64,000 nt of DNA from Streptomyces nymphaeiformis (GTDB lineage: Bacteria > Actinomycetota > Actinomycetes > Streptomycetales > Streptomycetaceae): assembly GCF_014203895.1 (NCBI RefSeq), contig NZ_JACHJY010000016.1, positions 1 to 64,000 on the forward strand, read 5' to 3'. This document shows positions 1-7,773 of the stretch, in pieces. A model generated the notes under the pieces. It had not been told where the DNA came from. It saw only the letters and a list, made by a program, of their open reading frames with translations, and did no database searches. Made by a program: the position numbers and the translations under genes. Each line of letters begins with the position of its first letter. The first letter of the stretch is position 1.

Positions 1-92
1 CGGATGACGGCCGGGGCGCGGTTGACCGGGGCTCGTGTGGCCTGGTCGACCAGGATGAATTCCTCCTCGACTCCCATGGTCAGGATCTCCAT
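1..92 (-). CDS. Carboxylate-amine ligase (GCS2/YbdK-like), N-terminal fragment
   Basis: Only the first 30 codons lie in the window; the gene runs off the left edge. The reverse strand reads MEILTMGVEEEFILVDQATR and continues. The GVEEEF-LVD start is the hallmark of the glutamate-cysteine ligase family 2 (YbdK/EgtA type), whose members ligate glutamate to an amine or cysteine using ATP. The ATG at 92 is preceded by AAGGAGG (101-107) at good spacing; a second in-frame ATG at 77 is possible. The exact substrate cannot be told from this fragment. Confidence 0.75.
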   Translation of the reverse strand, partial: MEILTMGVEEEFILVDQATRAPVNRAPAVI

Positions 93-408
93 CGCCGGCT
101 CCTCCTTGCGTCGGCCGCGCGTCTACCCGCCCCCGGCCCCGCCATGCCGGTGGCTCTCGGCCGCACACCGTGCGCGGCTCCGCCATGCCGGTGGCTCCTC
201 ACCGCACCCCGCCCCGGGGCCCGCCAAACCGGTGGGCCGCTGTCCGCTCGCCGCCCCGGCCGCCCGTGGTCCGTCCGCCCCCCGGCACGCCGGTGATCCT
301 GCCTGCCCGTCGCGCGGCGGTTTCGGCGCGGCGGGCGGTGGGCACACGCCCGCGCGTCAGCGGCACGCGCCGGGACCGCCGGGCGGGGACGCTGGCGGGA
401 GGTGTGCG
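93..408. other. Intergenic region between divergent genes, with degenerate repeats
   Basis: This stretch separates the ligase gene (minus) from udgX (plus) and must hold both promoters. It is very GC-rich. The left part holds 41-bp degenerate repeats (listed separately). I see no convincing coding sequence in it. Confidence 0.5.
139..260. repeat. Three degenerate 41-bp tandem repeats
   Basis: The 18-mer CCGCCATGCCGGTGGCTC occurs at 139-156 and again, identical, at 180-197. A diverged copy (CCGCCAAACCGGTGGG) begins at 221. The spacing is 41 bases each time, so this is a short tandem repeat with a strongly conserved head and variable tail. 41 is not a multiple of 3, which argues against coding. 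Confidence 0.6.
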
Positions 409-1062
409 ATGGCCGGTACCGGTGACCGGGGGACCCCCGAGGCGTACGACGCCACGCCCTATCTGCCGAGCCGCGGCGGACTCCCCGCGCACCGCAAGGC
501 GGCGGCGGAGTGCCGGGGCTGCCCCCTCCACCGCGACGCGACCGGGACCGTCTTCGGCCGGGGCGACCCGGGCGCGCGGCTGATGCTGGTCGGTGAGCAG
601 CCCGGCGACCAGGAGGACCGCGAGGGCGTCCCCTTCGTGGGCCCTGCCGGGCGGCTGCTCCACCGCGCCCTGGCGGAGGCGGGGATCGACGAGAAGGACC
701 TGTACGTCACCAACGCGGTCAAGCACTTCAAGTTCACCCGCGACGAGACCCGGAAGCGCCGCATCCACAAGGCGCCCAGCCCGCGTGAGACCCTCGCCTG
801 CCGACCCTGGCTCATGGCCGAGCTACGCCTCGTCTCTCCCGAGTTGATCGTGGTTCTGGGGGCCACCGCGGGGCGGGCCCTGCTCGGGCCCTCCTTCCGC
901 GTCGGCACCGATCGGGGCGTGCCGAGACCGCTGCCCGACGCCGAGGACGGCACCCGGGTCCTCGCGACCGTGCACCCCTCGGCCGTACTGCGCGCGCAGG
1001 ACCGCCGGGAGATGTACGCGGGACTCGTCGCCGATCTCCGTACCGCGGCGGACGCCCTGTGA
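409..1062 (+). CDS. udgX: UdgX family uracil-DNA glycosylase
   Basis: A 217-residue uracil-DNA glycosylase of the UdgX group, which excises uracil and forms a covalent bond with the resulting abasic site. The sequence shows the UdgX form of motif A, GEQPGDQED (residues 62-70), the insertion loop KRRIH (116-120) whose His120 corresponds to the crosslinking histidine of mycobacterial UdgX, and the HPSAVLR motif (189-195). Cysteines at 35, 38 and 131 fit ligands of the family iron-sulfur cluster. The ATG at 409 follows GGGAGG and gives the usual family length; an open frame extends further upstream but is low-complexity. It is followed by a run of stress-type genes in the same direction. Confidence 0.93.
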   Translation: MAGTGDRGTPEAYDATPYLPSRGGLPAHRKAAAECRGCPLHRDATGTVFGRGDPGARLMLVGEQPGDQEDREGVPFVGPAGRLLHRALAEAGIDEKDLYVTNAVKHFKFTRDETRKRRIHKAPSPRETLACRPWLMAELRLVSPELIVVLGATAGRALLGPSFRVGTDRGVPRPLPDAEDGTRVLATVHPSAVLRAQDRREMYAGLVADLRTAADAL

Positions 1063-1140
1063 ACGCACGCGCGCGGTTCGGCCTGGCGCCAGCGGGCAGT
1101 CGCGGCGTGAAGGGGGCACGAACGGAAGGAGGCGGACCCC

Positions 1141-1326
1141 ATGCGCGGGAACGCCGACGGCAGGACGACGGTACGGGAACGCGGGCTCGGCGACGAGGAG
1201 TTCCGGTGGCTGATGACCGAGGCACGCGCCGAGGCGCGACGTCACTTCGTCGGCCGGCCGCCCCGGGCCGAGCCCGAAATCGCCCTGCGCACCCAGCACG
1301 CCGAGTTCGGGGCCGCCGCCCACTGA
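1141..1326 (+). CDS. Small charged protein, unknown function
   Basis: A 61-residue protein preceded by a very strong ribosome site (GGAAGGAGG, ending 8 bases before the ATG). It is rich in Arg, Glu and Ala, with no signal peptide or membrane segment. I recognise no domain. It lies between udgX and the SRPBCC gene on the same strand, 40 bases before the latter, so co-transcription is likely. The strong ribosome site is the main reason to accept it. Confidence 0.6.
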   Translation: MRGNADGRTTVRERGLGDEEFRWLMTEARAEARRHFVGRPPRAEPEIALRTQHAEFGAAAH

Positions 1327-1365
1327 ACCCGTCATGCCGTGACGACGTGTGAAGGAGGCCTGACC

Positions 1366-1983
1366 ATGAGCAAGGTGGAGCAGACGATCGACGTGGACGT
1401 GCCCCTGCGGAACGCCTACGACCAGTGGACGCAGTTCGAGGACTTCCCGAGGTTCATGGAGGGCGTCGAGGACGTCCGGCAGATCGACGACCGGCACTGC
1501 CACTGGCGGACCAGCGTCGCCGGGGTCCGGCAGGAGTTCGACACCGAGATCGTCGACCAGCTTCCGGACCAGCACATCGCCTGGCGCACCACGGGAGGCG
1601 ACGTACGGCAGAAGGGCGTCGTCAGCTTCCAGCCCCTGGACGAGGGACACACCCGGGTCCGGCTCACGATGGACGTGGAACCCGACGGCATGGCGCAGAA
1701 GGCCGCCGAGGCGATGGGGATGCTCGACCGCCAGATCAAGGCAGACCTCAAGCGCTTCAAGGGCTTCATCGAGCACCGCGCGGACGCGACCGGCGGCTGG
1801 CGCGGCCGGATCCGCCCCGAGGACGCCGACACGGGGGCGGGCGCGCCCCTGGGGAGCCCTGACAAGGGGCCCGACACGATGAGGGAGCCGCCCGGCCCGG
1901 TGGCGACGCCCGAGCAGGCACGCCGGGCCCGGCGGACGCGGCCCTGGAGGCTGCCGTCCGAGAACGAGCCCGGGACGCGCTGA
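1366..1983 (+). CDS. SRPBCC (cyclase/dehydrase-type) family protein
   Basis: 205 residues. Residues about 1-145 match the START-like SRPBCC fold: the opening SKVEQTIDVDVPLRNAYDQW, the FEDFPRFMEGV segment, and a closing long amphipathic helix (AEAMGMLDRQIKADLKRFKGF). Proteins of this group have a hydrophobic ligand pocket; many Streptomyces paralogues of this short type have no known ligand. The C-terminal 60 residues are hydrophilic and Pro/Arg-rich, probably disordered. The ATG at 1366 follows GAAGGAGG at 6 bases; an in-frame GTG/ATG further up lacks such a site. It is probably in one operon with the small genes on either side. Confidence 0.85.
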   Translation: MSKVEQTIDVDVPLRNAYDQWTQFEDFPRFMEGVEDVRQIDDRHCHWRTSVAGVRQEFDTEIVDQLPDQHIAWRTTGGDVRQKGVVSFQPLDEGHTRVRLTMDVEPDGMAQKAAEAMGMLDRQIKADLKRFKGFIEHRADATGGWRGRIRPEDADTGAGAPLGSPDKGPDTMREPPGPVATPEQARRARRTRPWRLPSENEPGTR

Positions 1984-2013
1984 CCGCCGAGCCTCCGGCA
2001 CAGGAGCAGACCG

Positions 2014-2217
2014 ATGAACGACCGCAGCAACGAGCGCGCGAGTGCGCGCGCGAGCACGCGGGAGCTGAGGGACCACCCCTCCGACGACCCGGTGCATCCG
2101 CCCGAGGAGCGGCCGCGCGTGAGCGGCCCCCGCCGTTTGTCCGCCGACGCGATGGGCAGCCGCAGCAGAGGAGCTCGTACGACCCGACGCGCGGAGAACC
2201 CGGAGGAGCACTCATGA
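2014..2217 (+). CDS. Small Arg/Ser-rich hydrophilic protein
   Basis: 67 residues, extremely hydrophilic (about a quarter Arg, many Ser and Glu), likely disordered. A CAGGAG ribosome site lies 7 bases before the ATG. Its stop codon overlaps the next gene start as ATGA (2214-2217), a sign of translational coupling that supports both being real. No known domain. The composition resembles small stress-induced hydrophilic proteins, but that is only an inference. Confidence 0.55.
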   Translation: MNDRSNERASARASTRELRDHPSDDPVHPPEERPRVSGPRRLSADAMGSRSRGARTTRRAENPEEHS

Positions 2218-2393
2218 ACGTCCCCGACCGCGGCAGCAGCAAGTCCGGCCCCCGCCTCGACGACGCGCGCAAGAAGGAAGTCGAGGGTCTCCTCAGGTCC
2301 GGCCACCCCACCCGCGTGGAGGAGTGGCGCGACCCCGAGCCGCCCGTCGACGAGCGCGCCGAAGAGCGCGGGGAACGACGCAGCGAACGCTGA
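2214..2393 (+). CDS. Small hydrophilic protein, translationally coupled
   Basis: A 59-residue reading frame beginning MNVPDRGSSKSGPRLDDARK and ending at TGA 2391-2393. The ATG overlaps the preceding stop (ATGA) and a GGAGGAGC ribosome site lies inside the end of the upstream gene, a classic coupled pair. It is highly charged (Arg/Glu/Asp), with no membrane segment, and its HPTRVEEWRDPEPP patch looks like a folded core. Function unknown. Confidence 0.55.
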   Translation: MNVPDRGSSKSGPRLDDARKKEVEGLLRSGHPTRVEEWRDPEPPVDERAEERGERRSER

Positions 2394-2434
2394 CCGCCTC
2401 CCACGACCCCGCCGGCCGCTCCCTTGGCGACACC

Positions 2435-3323
2435 ATGGACCTCGACTTCCTCAAACCGCTCCTGGAACGCCCCGGCCCCTGGGCCTCCGTCTTCGTCGAG
2501 ACCCGCCGGGACACCGAGGACGCGGCGCAGATGCAGAGACTCCGTGACCGCGCCGTCGCCCGGCAGCTCGTCGAGGAGGGCGCGGATCCGGCCACCGTCG
2601 GCGCGGTCGCCGAACGGCTCCGCACCGAACCGGCCTCCGGCGCACCGCCCGGACGCGCCCTCTTCGCCGCGGCCGGGGAGATCGTGCTCGACCTTTCCCT
2701 GACGACGGCCCCGCCCGCCGTCGAGGCGACGTGGTCGAGCCTTCCGCACATCGCCCCGCTTCTGTACCTGCGGAGCGACCAACCGGCCTGCCACGTGGCC
2801 CTCATCGACCGCACCGGCGCCGACCTCGAAACGCGCGGCCTCCGAGGTGGAGCACGGCAGCCGGGCGCCCGGCGCGTCCACCGAGGCCCTCGACCGCGAG
2901 ATCGAGGACGCGTGTGCGCGGTACGCACGCGAACGCGTCCGCAGCGCCCTCGACGATTTCCGCAGAGGACGGGGGCGGCCCGGCGAGCACCGCCCGGGGC
3001 CGATGGACGGCGCGCCCGGTCCGGCAGCCGAAGGCGTTCCCGCGGTGGTGGAGGCCGTCCGCGAGCACCGGGTCGCCACCCTGCTGCTCGGGCACGACGC
3101 CGCCGAGGCGGACCGCCCGGTCTGGGTCGGCCCCAGCGCGTACGACATCGCCGTGGGCCGCACGGAGGCGAGGAACTGGGGGATCGGCCGGCCCACGGAG
3201 GCGCGCGCCGACGACGCCCTGCTGCGCGCCTGCGTCGCCGCCGACTCCGAAGTCCTCGTCGTCCCCGAGGAGGCGACGGGCCCGGCCGGCGGTCTCGGCG
3301 CGGTCCTGCGCTGGAACCCCTGA
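2435..3323 (+). pseudogene. baeRF2-like (Rv2629/Vms1-type) gene, disrupted by internal deletion and frameshift
   Basis: Two pieces of one gene lie in different frames. The first, from ATG 2435, reads MDLDFLKPLLERPGPWASVF and continues in frame to TRTGADLETR-type sequence near 2836. The second, joined at about 2834-2840, reads AASEVEHGSRAPGASTEALD and continues to the stop at 3321-3323, ending GGLGAVLRWNP. Both halves match, from memory of the family, the bacterial archaeo-eukaryotic release-factor-like proteins near ribosome-stress genes (Rv2629 type). The joined pieces total about 295 residues; intact relatives are about 370, so some 70-90 residues of the middle are missing and the frame shifts at the same place. 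Either the gene is dead or the assembly has a deletion here. Its place behind the stress-type genes fits the family. Confidence 0.7.
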
Positions 3324-3495
3324 CCCCTCCACCACCACGGAGCGGGCGGCCCTGCGTGACCAGGCGCAGGACTGCCCGCCCGTCATCGCCGGGGCGCCCG
3401 CCCCCCCACCTTCCGCTCGCCCCCGGCTGAGTGGCCGTCAGCCGGCCGACGTGAGCCGGCCCACCCGCCGTCCCGCCAGTTGGTTCGGATTCGGT

Positions 3496-3522
3496 GAAAC
3501 CTTCCGGCTCCTCGTACCGTCC
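3496..3522 (+). promoter_or_regulatory. Candidate ECF-sigma (SigE-like) promoter of the deacetylase gene
   Basis: GAAAC (3496-3500), a 17-base spacer, then CGTCC (3518-3522) approximate the GGAAC / CGTC signals of envelope-stress ECF sigma factors in Streptomyces. It lies 44 bases before the deacetylase start, and a cell-wall enzyme is a sensible target. Motif match only. Confidence 0.35.
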
Positions 3523-3565
3523 TCTCACCAGGGAGATGGACGGAAACACGGGGAGTGGGGATTCC

Positions 3566-4360
3566 ATGGGGCAGAGCAAGTACACCGCGCACATAGCCGT
3601 GGTGGCTTCGGCGGTAGCACTGAGCCTGGCGGTGTGGGGCGCCGCGGCGCTGATGGACGACGAGGCCGTCGCGAAGATGGGGGACACGACGGCCTCGCAG
3701 ACGCCCGACGGGAAGCCGAAGGCGCCGGACCAGGTGCGGCCCGCGAAGGTCCCCGAGAGCATCGCGCACGCGGCCGAGCAGGGGGGCTCGGCCGTGAACA
3801 TCACCATCGACGACGGCCCCGACGCCCGATGGACGCCGCAGATGCTGGACATCCTCAAGGAGAACGGCGTCAAGGCCGTGTTCTGCATGGTCGGCCCGAT
3901 GGCCAAGCAGAACCCCGACATCGTCAAGCGGGTCGTCGCCGAGGGCCACCGGCTCTGCGACCACACCGTGTCCCACGACACCACGATGGACAAGAAGCCC
4001 TTCGCGTACCAGAAGCAGGAGATCCTGGACGCGAAGAAGATGATCGAGGACGCGGCCGGGGGAGCGAGGATCGACTACTACCGCGCGCCCGGCGGCGCGT
4101 TCACCCCGGACAGCCGCCGCCTCGCCTCCGGCCTGGGGATGCGGCCGCTCGGCTGGAACGTGGACACGAAGGACTTCGAGCAGCCGGGCACGGCCTCGAT
4201 CGTCAACACCGTCAAGAACGAGCTGTCGAACGGTCCGACGATCCTCTTCCACGACGGCGGCGGCGACCGCAGCCAGACCGTGGCGGCCCTGCGGCAGGTG
4301 CTCCCGTGGCTGAAGCAGAACGGACACAGCTTCAGCTTCCCCGTACGCACGACCCCTTGA
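3566..4360 (+). CDS. Polysaccharide deacetylase (NodB domain, CE4), membrane-anchored or secreted
   Basis: 264 residues. An N-terminal hydrophobic helix (about 7-30) is a membrane anchor or signal sequence. The NodB domain spans about 76-262 with all family motifs: TIDDGPD (80-86, catalytic base and metal Asp), H133-x3-H137 (metal ligands), RAPGG (173-177), the DTKDF motif (200-204) and LFHDGG (228-232, catalytic His). Enzymes of this family remove acetyl groups from peptidoglycan or other N-acetylated glycans outside the membrane. The ATG at 3566 follows GGGAGTGGGGAT; an ATG ten codons upstream is possible but has a poorer site. Confidence 0.88.
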   Translation: MGQSKYTAHIAVVASAVALSLAVWGAAALMDDEAVAKMGDTTASQTPDGKPKAPDQVRPAKVPESIAHAAEQGGSAVNITIDDGPDARWTPQMLDILKENGVKAVFCMVGPMAKQNPDIVKRVVAEGHRLCDHTVSHDTTMDKKPFAYQKQEILDAKKMIEDAAGGARIDYYRAPGGAFTPDSRRLASGLGMRPLGWNVDTKDFEQPGTASIVNTVKNELSNGPTILFHDGGGDRSQTVAALRQVLPWLKQNGHSFSFPVRTTP

Positions 4361-4436
4361 GCCCCACGCCCGCACGCCCGCCCCACGGCCCGAAATCCGC
4401 ATGCACCGGGCCGTGCCGGGCTGGCAGCATGCCGGA

Positions 4437-6614
4437 ATGGTCCACGCTCTCGAACGCCTGATCGTCCGGCACACCCACCGTCTTCCCCTCCCGGCCGGGA
4501 ACACGGGGCCGAACGACGGGGGCGTCACGGCACGGCGGTTCGACGCCGCCCTGATGTCGGCCGGGTTCAAGCTGTCGGCCGGGCTGCTCGAAGAGCTGGC
4601 CCGGCTGCCGGAGGAGACGGTCGTCGCCCTCGCCGCCCGCACCTTCGACACGGTCCGCGAGGCGGTCGGCGACCACGTCCGGCACAACGTGTACTTCGTC
4701 GACTTCCCGGCCAACGTGCCCGACACCTTCGAGTTCTGGATGCGCTGCGTCGCCGAGGCCCTCGACGACGACACCGCGCGCCCCGGCGTGCTCCAGCGGC
4801 TGCGGGCCGGCGTGCTCGACCTCCTCACCCTCCCGTCGTACGGCGTCTACCGCCACACGTACGAGCAGATGCTCGCCGCGCACGACGACCTGATCGCCGC
4901 GGCGGGCGACCGCATGACGGTCCTGCACCCCGGCGGCACCCTCGACGACGAGGTCACCGCCCTCTACCTGTCCCTGGCCGGAAGCACCACGCCGCTCGGC
5001 GACGACCACCTGCGCGACCTCGCCGTCCTCGCCGCCCACCGGACCGACGGGCCGCAGCCCGAGGCGATCCCGGTGCGGGAGATCCGCGCCGTCGTCAACC
5101 GGGCCCGCCTCGACGCCGGCGCGGACCTCCTCCTGGACACCGTCACCGACGTGCTGCGCCTGGCCTGCGCACTCTCCGACGGGGACGTCACCCTGCGCGA
5201 GCCGACCCGGTTCCGCGCGCTGTCCCGGCCCGTCCGCCGGGCCCTGCTCGGCGGCCTCGACGCCGTCGTCGCCGAAGCCCCCGCGAAGCTCGCCGACGTC
5301 GCCGCCCACCGCGAGGCGTGGAAGCGCCTCGGCGAGCGGCTGCACCCGCACGAGTACCCGCGCTGGCCGTCCGCCGCGGAGGTCTTCGCCGTCGCCCGGG
5401 GCGAGAAGAAGGCGCCGTCCTTCGACAGCCGCGTCGAGGAACTCCTCGGCCGCGGCGACGTCGCCGCGGCCGCCGCACTCCTGACGGCCGCCCCCGGCAG
5501 GCTGCTGCGCGCCCTGGACCGGCTGCTGTGCGCGGCGGGCGGGCCGAAGGAAGTCGACGCCGTCCTCGCCGCGTTCGAGAGCGCCGTCCCCCAGGTCTCC
5601 GGCCGCGTCGTCCTCTCCCTCCGCGAGCACGTCCAGAACCGCGCGGGGACGACGGGGGACCGGCGGGTGTTCGTCAACCGGCTCGGCGGCGCCTGGGTCA
5701 CCGCCGACACCCGGCCGCCGCTGCCGTCCGCCGTGCGCGAGCGGCTGTGCGCCGTCCTCGACGCCGAGACGCGGCGCCGGCTGCCCGCCCCCGGCCGGCT
5801 GCTCGTCGACCCCGCCGTCCTGGACGTGGCGCTCCCGCTCAGCGGCCGCGCGACCGCCGCGGGGTTCGGCGTCCTGCCGCGCGGCTCGGTCTCGCCCGTC
5901 GAGGGCGAGCTGCTGCGCTTCTTCACGTACTGGAAGCAGACCGCGCGCAGCACCGACTACGACCTGTCGGCGCTGGTCCTGGACGACGACTACGCGACCG
6001 TCACCTGGCTCTCGTACACCGCTCTCACCTCCGTCGAGGGCAGCCATTCCGGTGACGTCACCGACGCGCCGGACGGCGCCTCGGAGTTCATCGACCTGCG
6101 GCTCGGGGCGGTCCGCGGCAGCTTCGTCGTGCCGCAGGTGAACCTCTTCTCCGGGGAGGGCTTCGAGGAGGTCGAGGAGTCGTTCTTCGGCTACATGCTG
6201 CGCGAGACCGAGCAGAAGGGCCGCCCGTTCGAGCCGCGCACGGTCCGCATGAAGTCCGACCTCCGCGGGCCCGGCCGGGTCGCGCTGCCGCTCGCGTTCG
6301 AGCGCGGCGAGGACGGCCGCTGGCGCGCGCGGTGGCTGCATCTGTACCTGAGGGGCAATCCGTCGGCGAACCGGGTCGAGGAGAACAGGGTGTCGGTCTC
6401 CGTACTGCTCCGGGGCCTGCTCGCCCGTAGCCCGCTGACGGTCCGCCACCTGATCGACCTGATGGCCGCCGACGCCACCGCGACGACCTGGTGGGACGGC
6501 TCGACGCTGCCGGACGGGCCCGTCACGTACATCGGTCTGGAGCGCCCCGACGGCCTGCCGGAGGGCTCGCGCGTCCTCACTCCCGAAAATCTGCGCGACC
6601 TGATCCCCGCCTGA
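4437..6614 (+). CDS. TerD-like (SCO0854/MXAN_6230-type) protein
   Basis: About 725 residues, no signal peptide. The N-terminal two thirds are helical and Leu/Ala-rich, without a motif I can name. The C-terminal part contains a TerD-type calcium-binding fold: LVLDDDYATVTWLSYTALTS, HSGDVTDAPDGASEFIDLRL (acidic loop typical of TerD sheets) and VPQVNLFSGEGFEEVEESFF. This architecture resembles the large TerD-related proteins of tellurite/stress gene clusters in actinomycetes and myxobacteria, though the cysteine-rich RING-like end of that group is not seen here. The start is uncertain: ATG 4437 (MVHALERL) is chosen because the matching sequence begins there; ATG 4401 is in frame. Cytoplasmic; precise role unknown. 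Confidence 0.7.
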   Translation: MVHALERLIVRHTHRLPLPAGNTGPNDGGVTARRFDAALMSAGFKLSAGLLEELARLPEETVVALAARTFDTVREAVGDHVRHNVYFVDFPANVPDTFEFWMRCVAEALDDDTARPGVLQRLRAGVLDLLTLPSYGVYRHTYEQMLAAHDDLIAAAGDRMTVLHPGGTLDDEVTALYLSLAGSTTPLGDDHLRDLAVLAAHRTDGPQPEAIPVREIRAVVNRARLDAGADLLLDTVTDVLRLACALSDGDVTLREPTRFRALSRPVRRALLGGLDAVVAEAPAKLADVAAHREAWKRLGERLHPHEYPRWPSAAEVFAVARGEKKAPSFDSRVEELLGRGDVAAAAALLTAAPGRLLRALDRLLCAAGGPKEVDAVLAAFESAVPQVSGRVVLSLREHVQNRAGTTGDRRVFVNRLGGAWVTADTRPPLPSAVRERLCAVLDAETRRRLPAPGRLLVDPAVLDVALPLSGRATAAGFGVLPRGSVSPVEGELLRFFTYWKQTARSTDYDLSALVLDDDYATVTWLSYTALTSVEGSHSGDVTDAPDGASEFIDLRLGAVRGSFVVPQVNLFSGEGFEEVEESFFGYMLRETEQKGRPFEPRTVRMKSDLRGPGRVALPLAFERGEDGRWRARWLHLYLRGNPSANRVEENRVSVSVLLRGLLARSPLTVRHLIDLMAADATATTWWDGSTLPDGPVTYIGLERPDGLPEGSRVLTPENLRDLIPA

Positions 6615-6786
6615 CTGCTACGGTCGTCCCGGGCGAGGCCATGAAGAGGCTTCCTTCTCAAAACCACTTGAAATAGTCTCTTCGCTCTCCTCGCCCCTCA
6701 GCTTGCGGGACCCCCCGTTCGGACGGTGAGAACGGTCGGAGCGGGGGTCGACCGTGACCCGTGGCAGGTCGGCCCGTTGTGAGGGT

Positions 6787-7092
6787 GTGACCTCAACACG
6801 ACGCATCTCCTCGATCCTCGCCGTCGCCGCCGCCTTCTCGTGCCTCGGCGGGGCCGCCGCCGGCACCGCGTCCGCCGCCGACGCCACCGGCCCCCTCGGC
6901 CCCAAGATCAACCCGATCAGCGAGCTCGACTCCCTCGCCACGACCGGCATCCCCGAGGAGTCCCGCGGGCGGTTCCCCGGCATCGCGGGCCAGCTGAACG
7001 GACTCGACCGGCTGAACGAGCTGGGGCAGCTGCACCAGCTCACCGACCAGGCGGCGCCGGTCACCGGACTGCTCCCCGCGGTCTCCACCTGA
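6787..7092 (+). CDS. Small secreted protein, unknown function
   Basis: From the GTG at 6787 the product is 101 residues with a clear Sec signal peptide (TSTRRISSILAVAAAFSCLG... ending near TASA-ADA). The mature part has a Leu/Asn/Gln pattern (LNGLDRLNELGQLHQL) that could form an amphipathic helix. No known domain. A GAGG sequence just upstream is a weak ribosome site; GTG 6754 is in frame but would bury the signal peptide. A hairpin terminator follows at 7113. Confidence 0.65.
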   Translation: MTSTRRISSILAVAAAFSCLGGAAAGTASAADATGPLGPKINPISELDSLATTGIPEESRGRFPGIAGQLNGLDRLNELGQLHQLTDQAAPVTGLLPAVST

Positions 7093-7112
7093 CCGACCCG
7101 ACAGGAACCCAC

Positions 7113-7147
7113 CGAAGGTCCGGCGCCCCGACGGCACCGGACCTTCG
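7113..7147. terminator. Hairpin terminator between convergent genes
   Basis: CGAAGGTCCGG (7113-7123) pairs perfectly with CCGGACCTTCG (7137-7147), and an inner GCC/GGC extends the stem. It lies between the stop at 7092 (plus) and the stop at 7168 (minus), so it can serve both. Confidence 0.75.
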
Positions 7148-7167
7148 CCGTGTCCGCACCGAAGAAG

Positions 7168-7659
7168 TCAGCGCTTGGCGGGCGTCTCCCGCACCGGGTG
7201 CTTGCTCATGATCGAGACCCGGTTGAAGGCGTTGATCGTGATCGCCACCCAGATCACCGCCGAGATCTCGTCGTCGCTCAGCGACCGGCGGGCGCTGTCG
7301 CAGGCACGCTCCTGCGCGAGGGCGTCGGCGGGGGCCGTGGTGGCCTCCGCGAGGTCGAGCGCGGCGCGCTCGCGGTCCGTGAAGAGCTCGGTGTCGCGCC
7401 AGGCGGCGAGCACGCCCAGGCGGCGGGCGGTCTCGCCCGCGCGCAGGGCGGCCCTGGTGTGCACGTCGAGGCAGTACGCGCAGCCGTTGATCTGGGAGAC
7501 GCGAAGGTTGACGAGCTCCACCAGAACGCGGTCGAGCCCGGCCTCGGCGGCCGTCGCGCGCACGGCTTCGGATGTCTGGACCAGCGCGTGATAGGCCTTG
7601 GGGCTCTGCTTGTCGACGTAGATCCGCTTGTCCGCCGGGGCTCCTGCCGTGTCGCTCAC
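7168..7659 (-). CDS. Carboxymuconolactone decarboxylase/AhpD-fold family protein
   Basis: 163 residues. The peroxidase-like redox centre C60-A-Y-C63-x3-H67 is intact, within the helical core DRVLVELVNLRVSQINGCAYCLDVH that defines AhpD-like domains. Such proteins act as alkylhydroperoxidases that reduce organic peroxides or as related thiol-dependent enzymes. It is divergent from the pirin gene across a 114-base AT-richer gap, an arrangement that suggests shared redox control. Confidence 0.88.
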   Translation of the reverse strand: MSDTAGAPADKRIYVDKQSPKAYHALVQTSEAVRATAAEAGLDRVLVELVNLRVSQINGCAYCLDVHTRAALRAGETARRLGVLAAWRDTELFTDRERAALDLAEATTAPADALAQERACDSARRSLSDDEISAVIWVAITINAFNRVSIMSKHPVRETPAKR

Positions 7660-7773
7660 CGTGCGCTCCTTCCGGGCCGTGCCCGCCTCGTCCGCGAACA
7701 GTGCGTGTCACCGTCGCAAGGGCTATCATCGTCCATGATTGTTGAAAATGGAACTATCTCTGGAGGGGTCGGC

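Noticed and set aside
320..345. SigB-like promoter GTTT-N16-GGGCAC upstream of udgX
   Set aside because: The -10 part differs from the GGGTAT/GGGTAC consensus and the region is so GC-rich that chance matches are likely.
6618..7112. Minus-strand open frame of 164 codons opposite the small secreted-protein gene
   Set aside because: The opposite strand carries a clear signal-peptide gene; this frame has no family features or ribosome site.
7725..7760. Inverted repeat GTT...AAC in the AT-rich gap between the AhpD-fold and pirin genes as an operator
   Set aside because: Only 3-bp arms are complementary, so no dyad can be supported, although the AT-rich stretch is probably a promoter.
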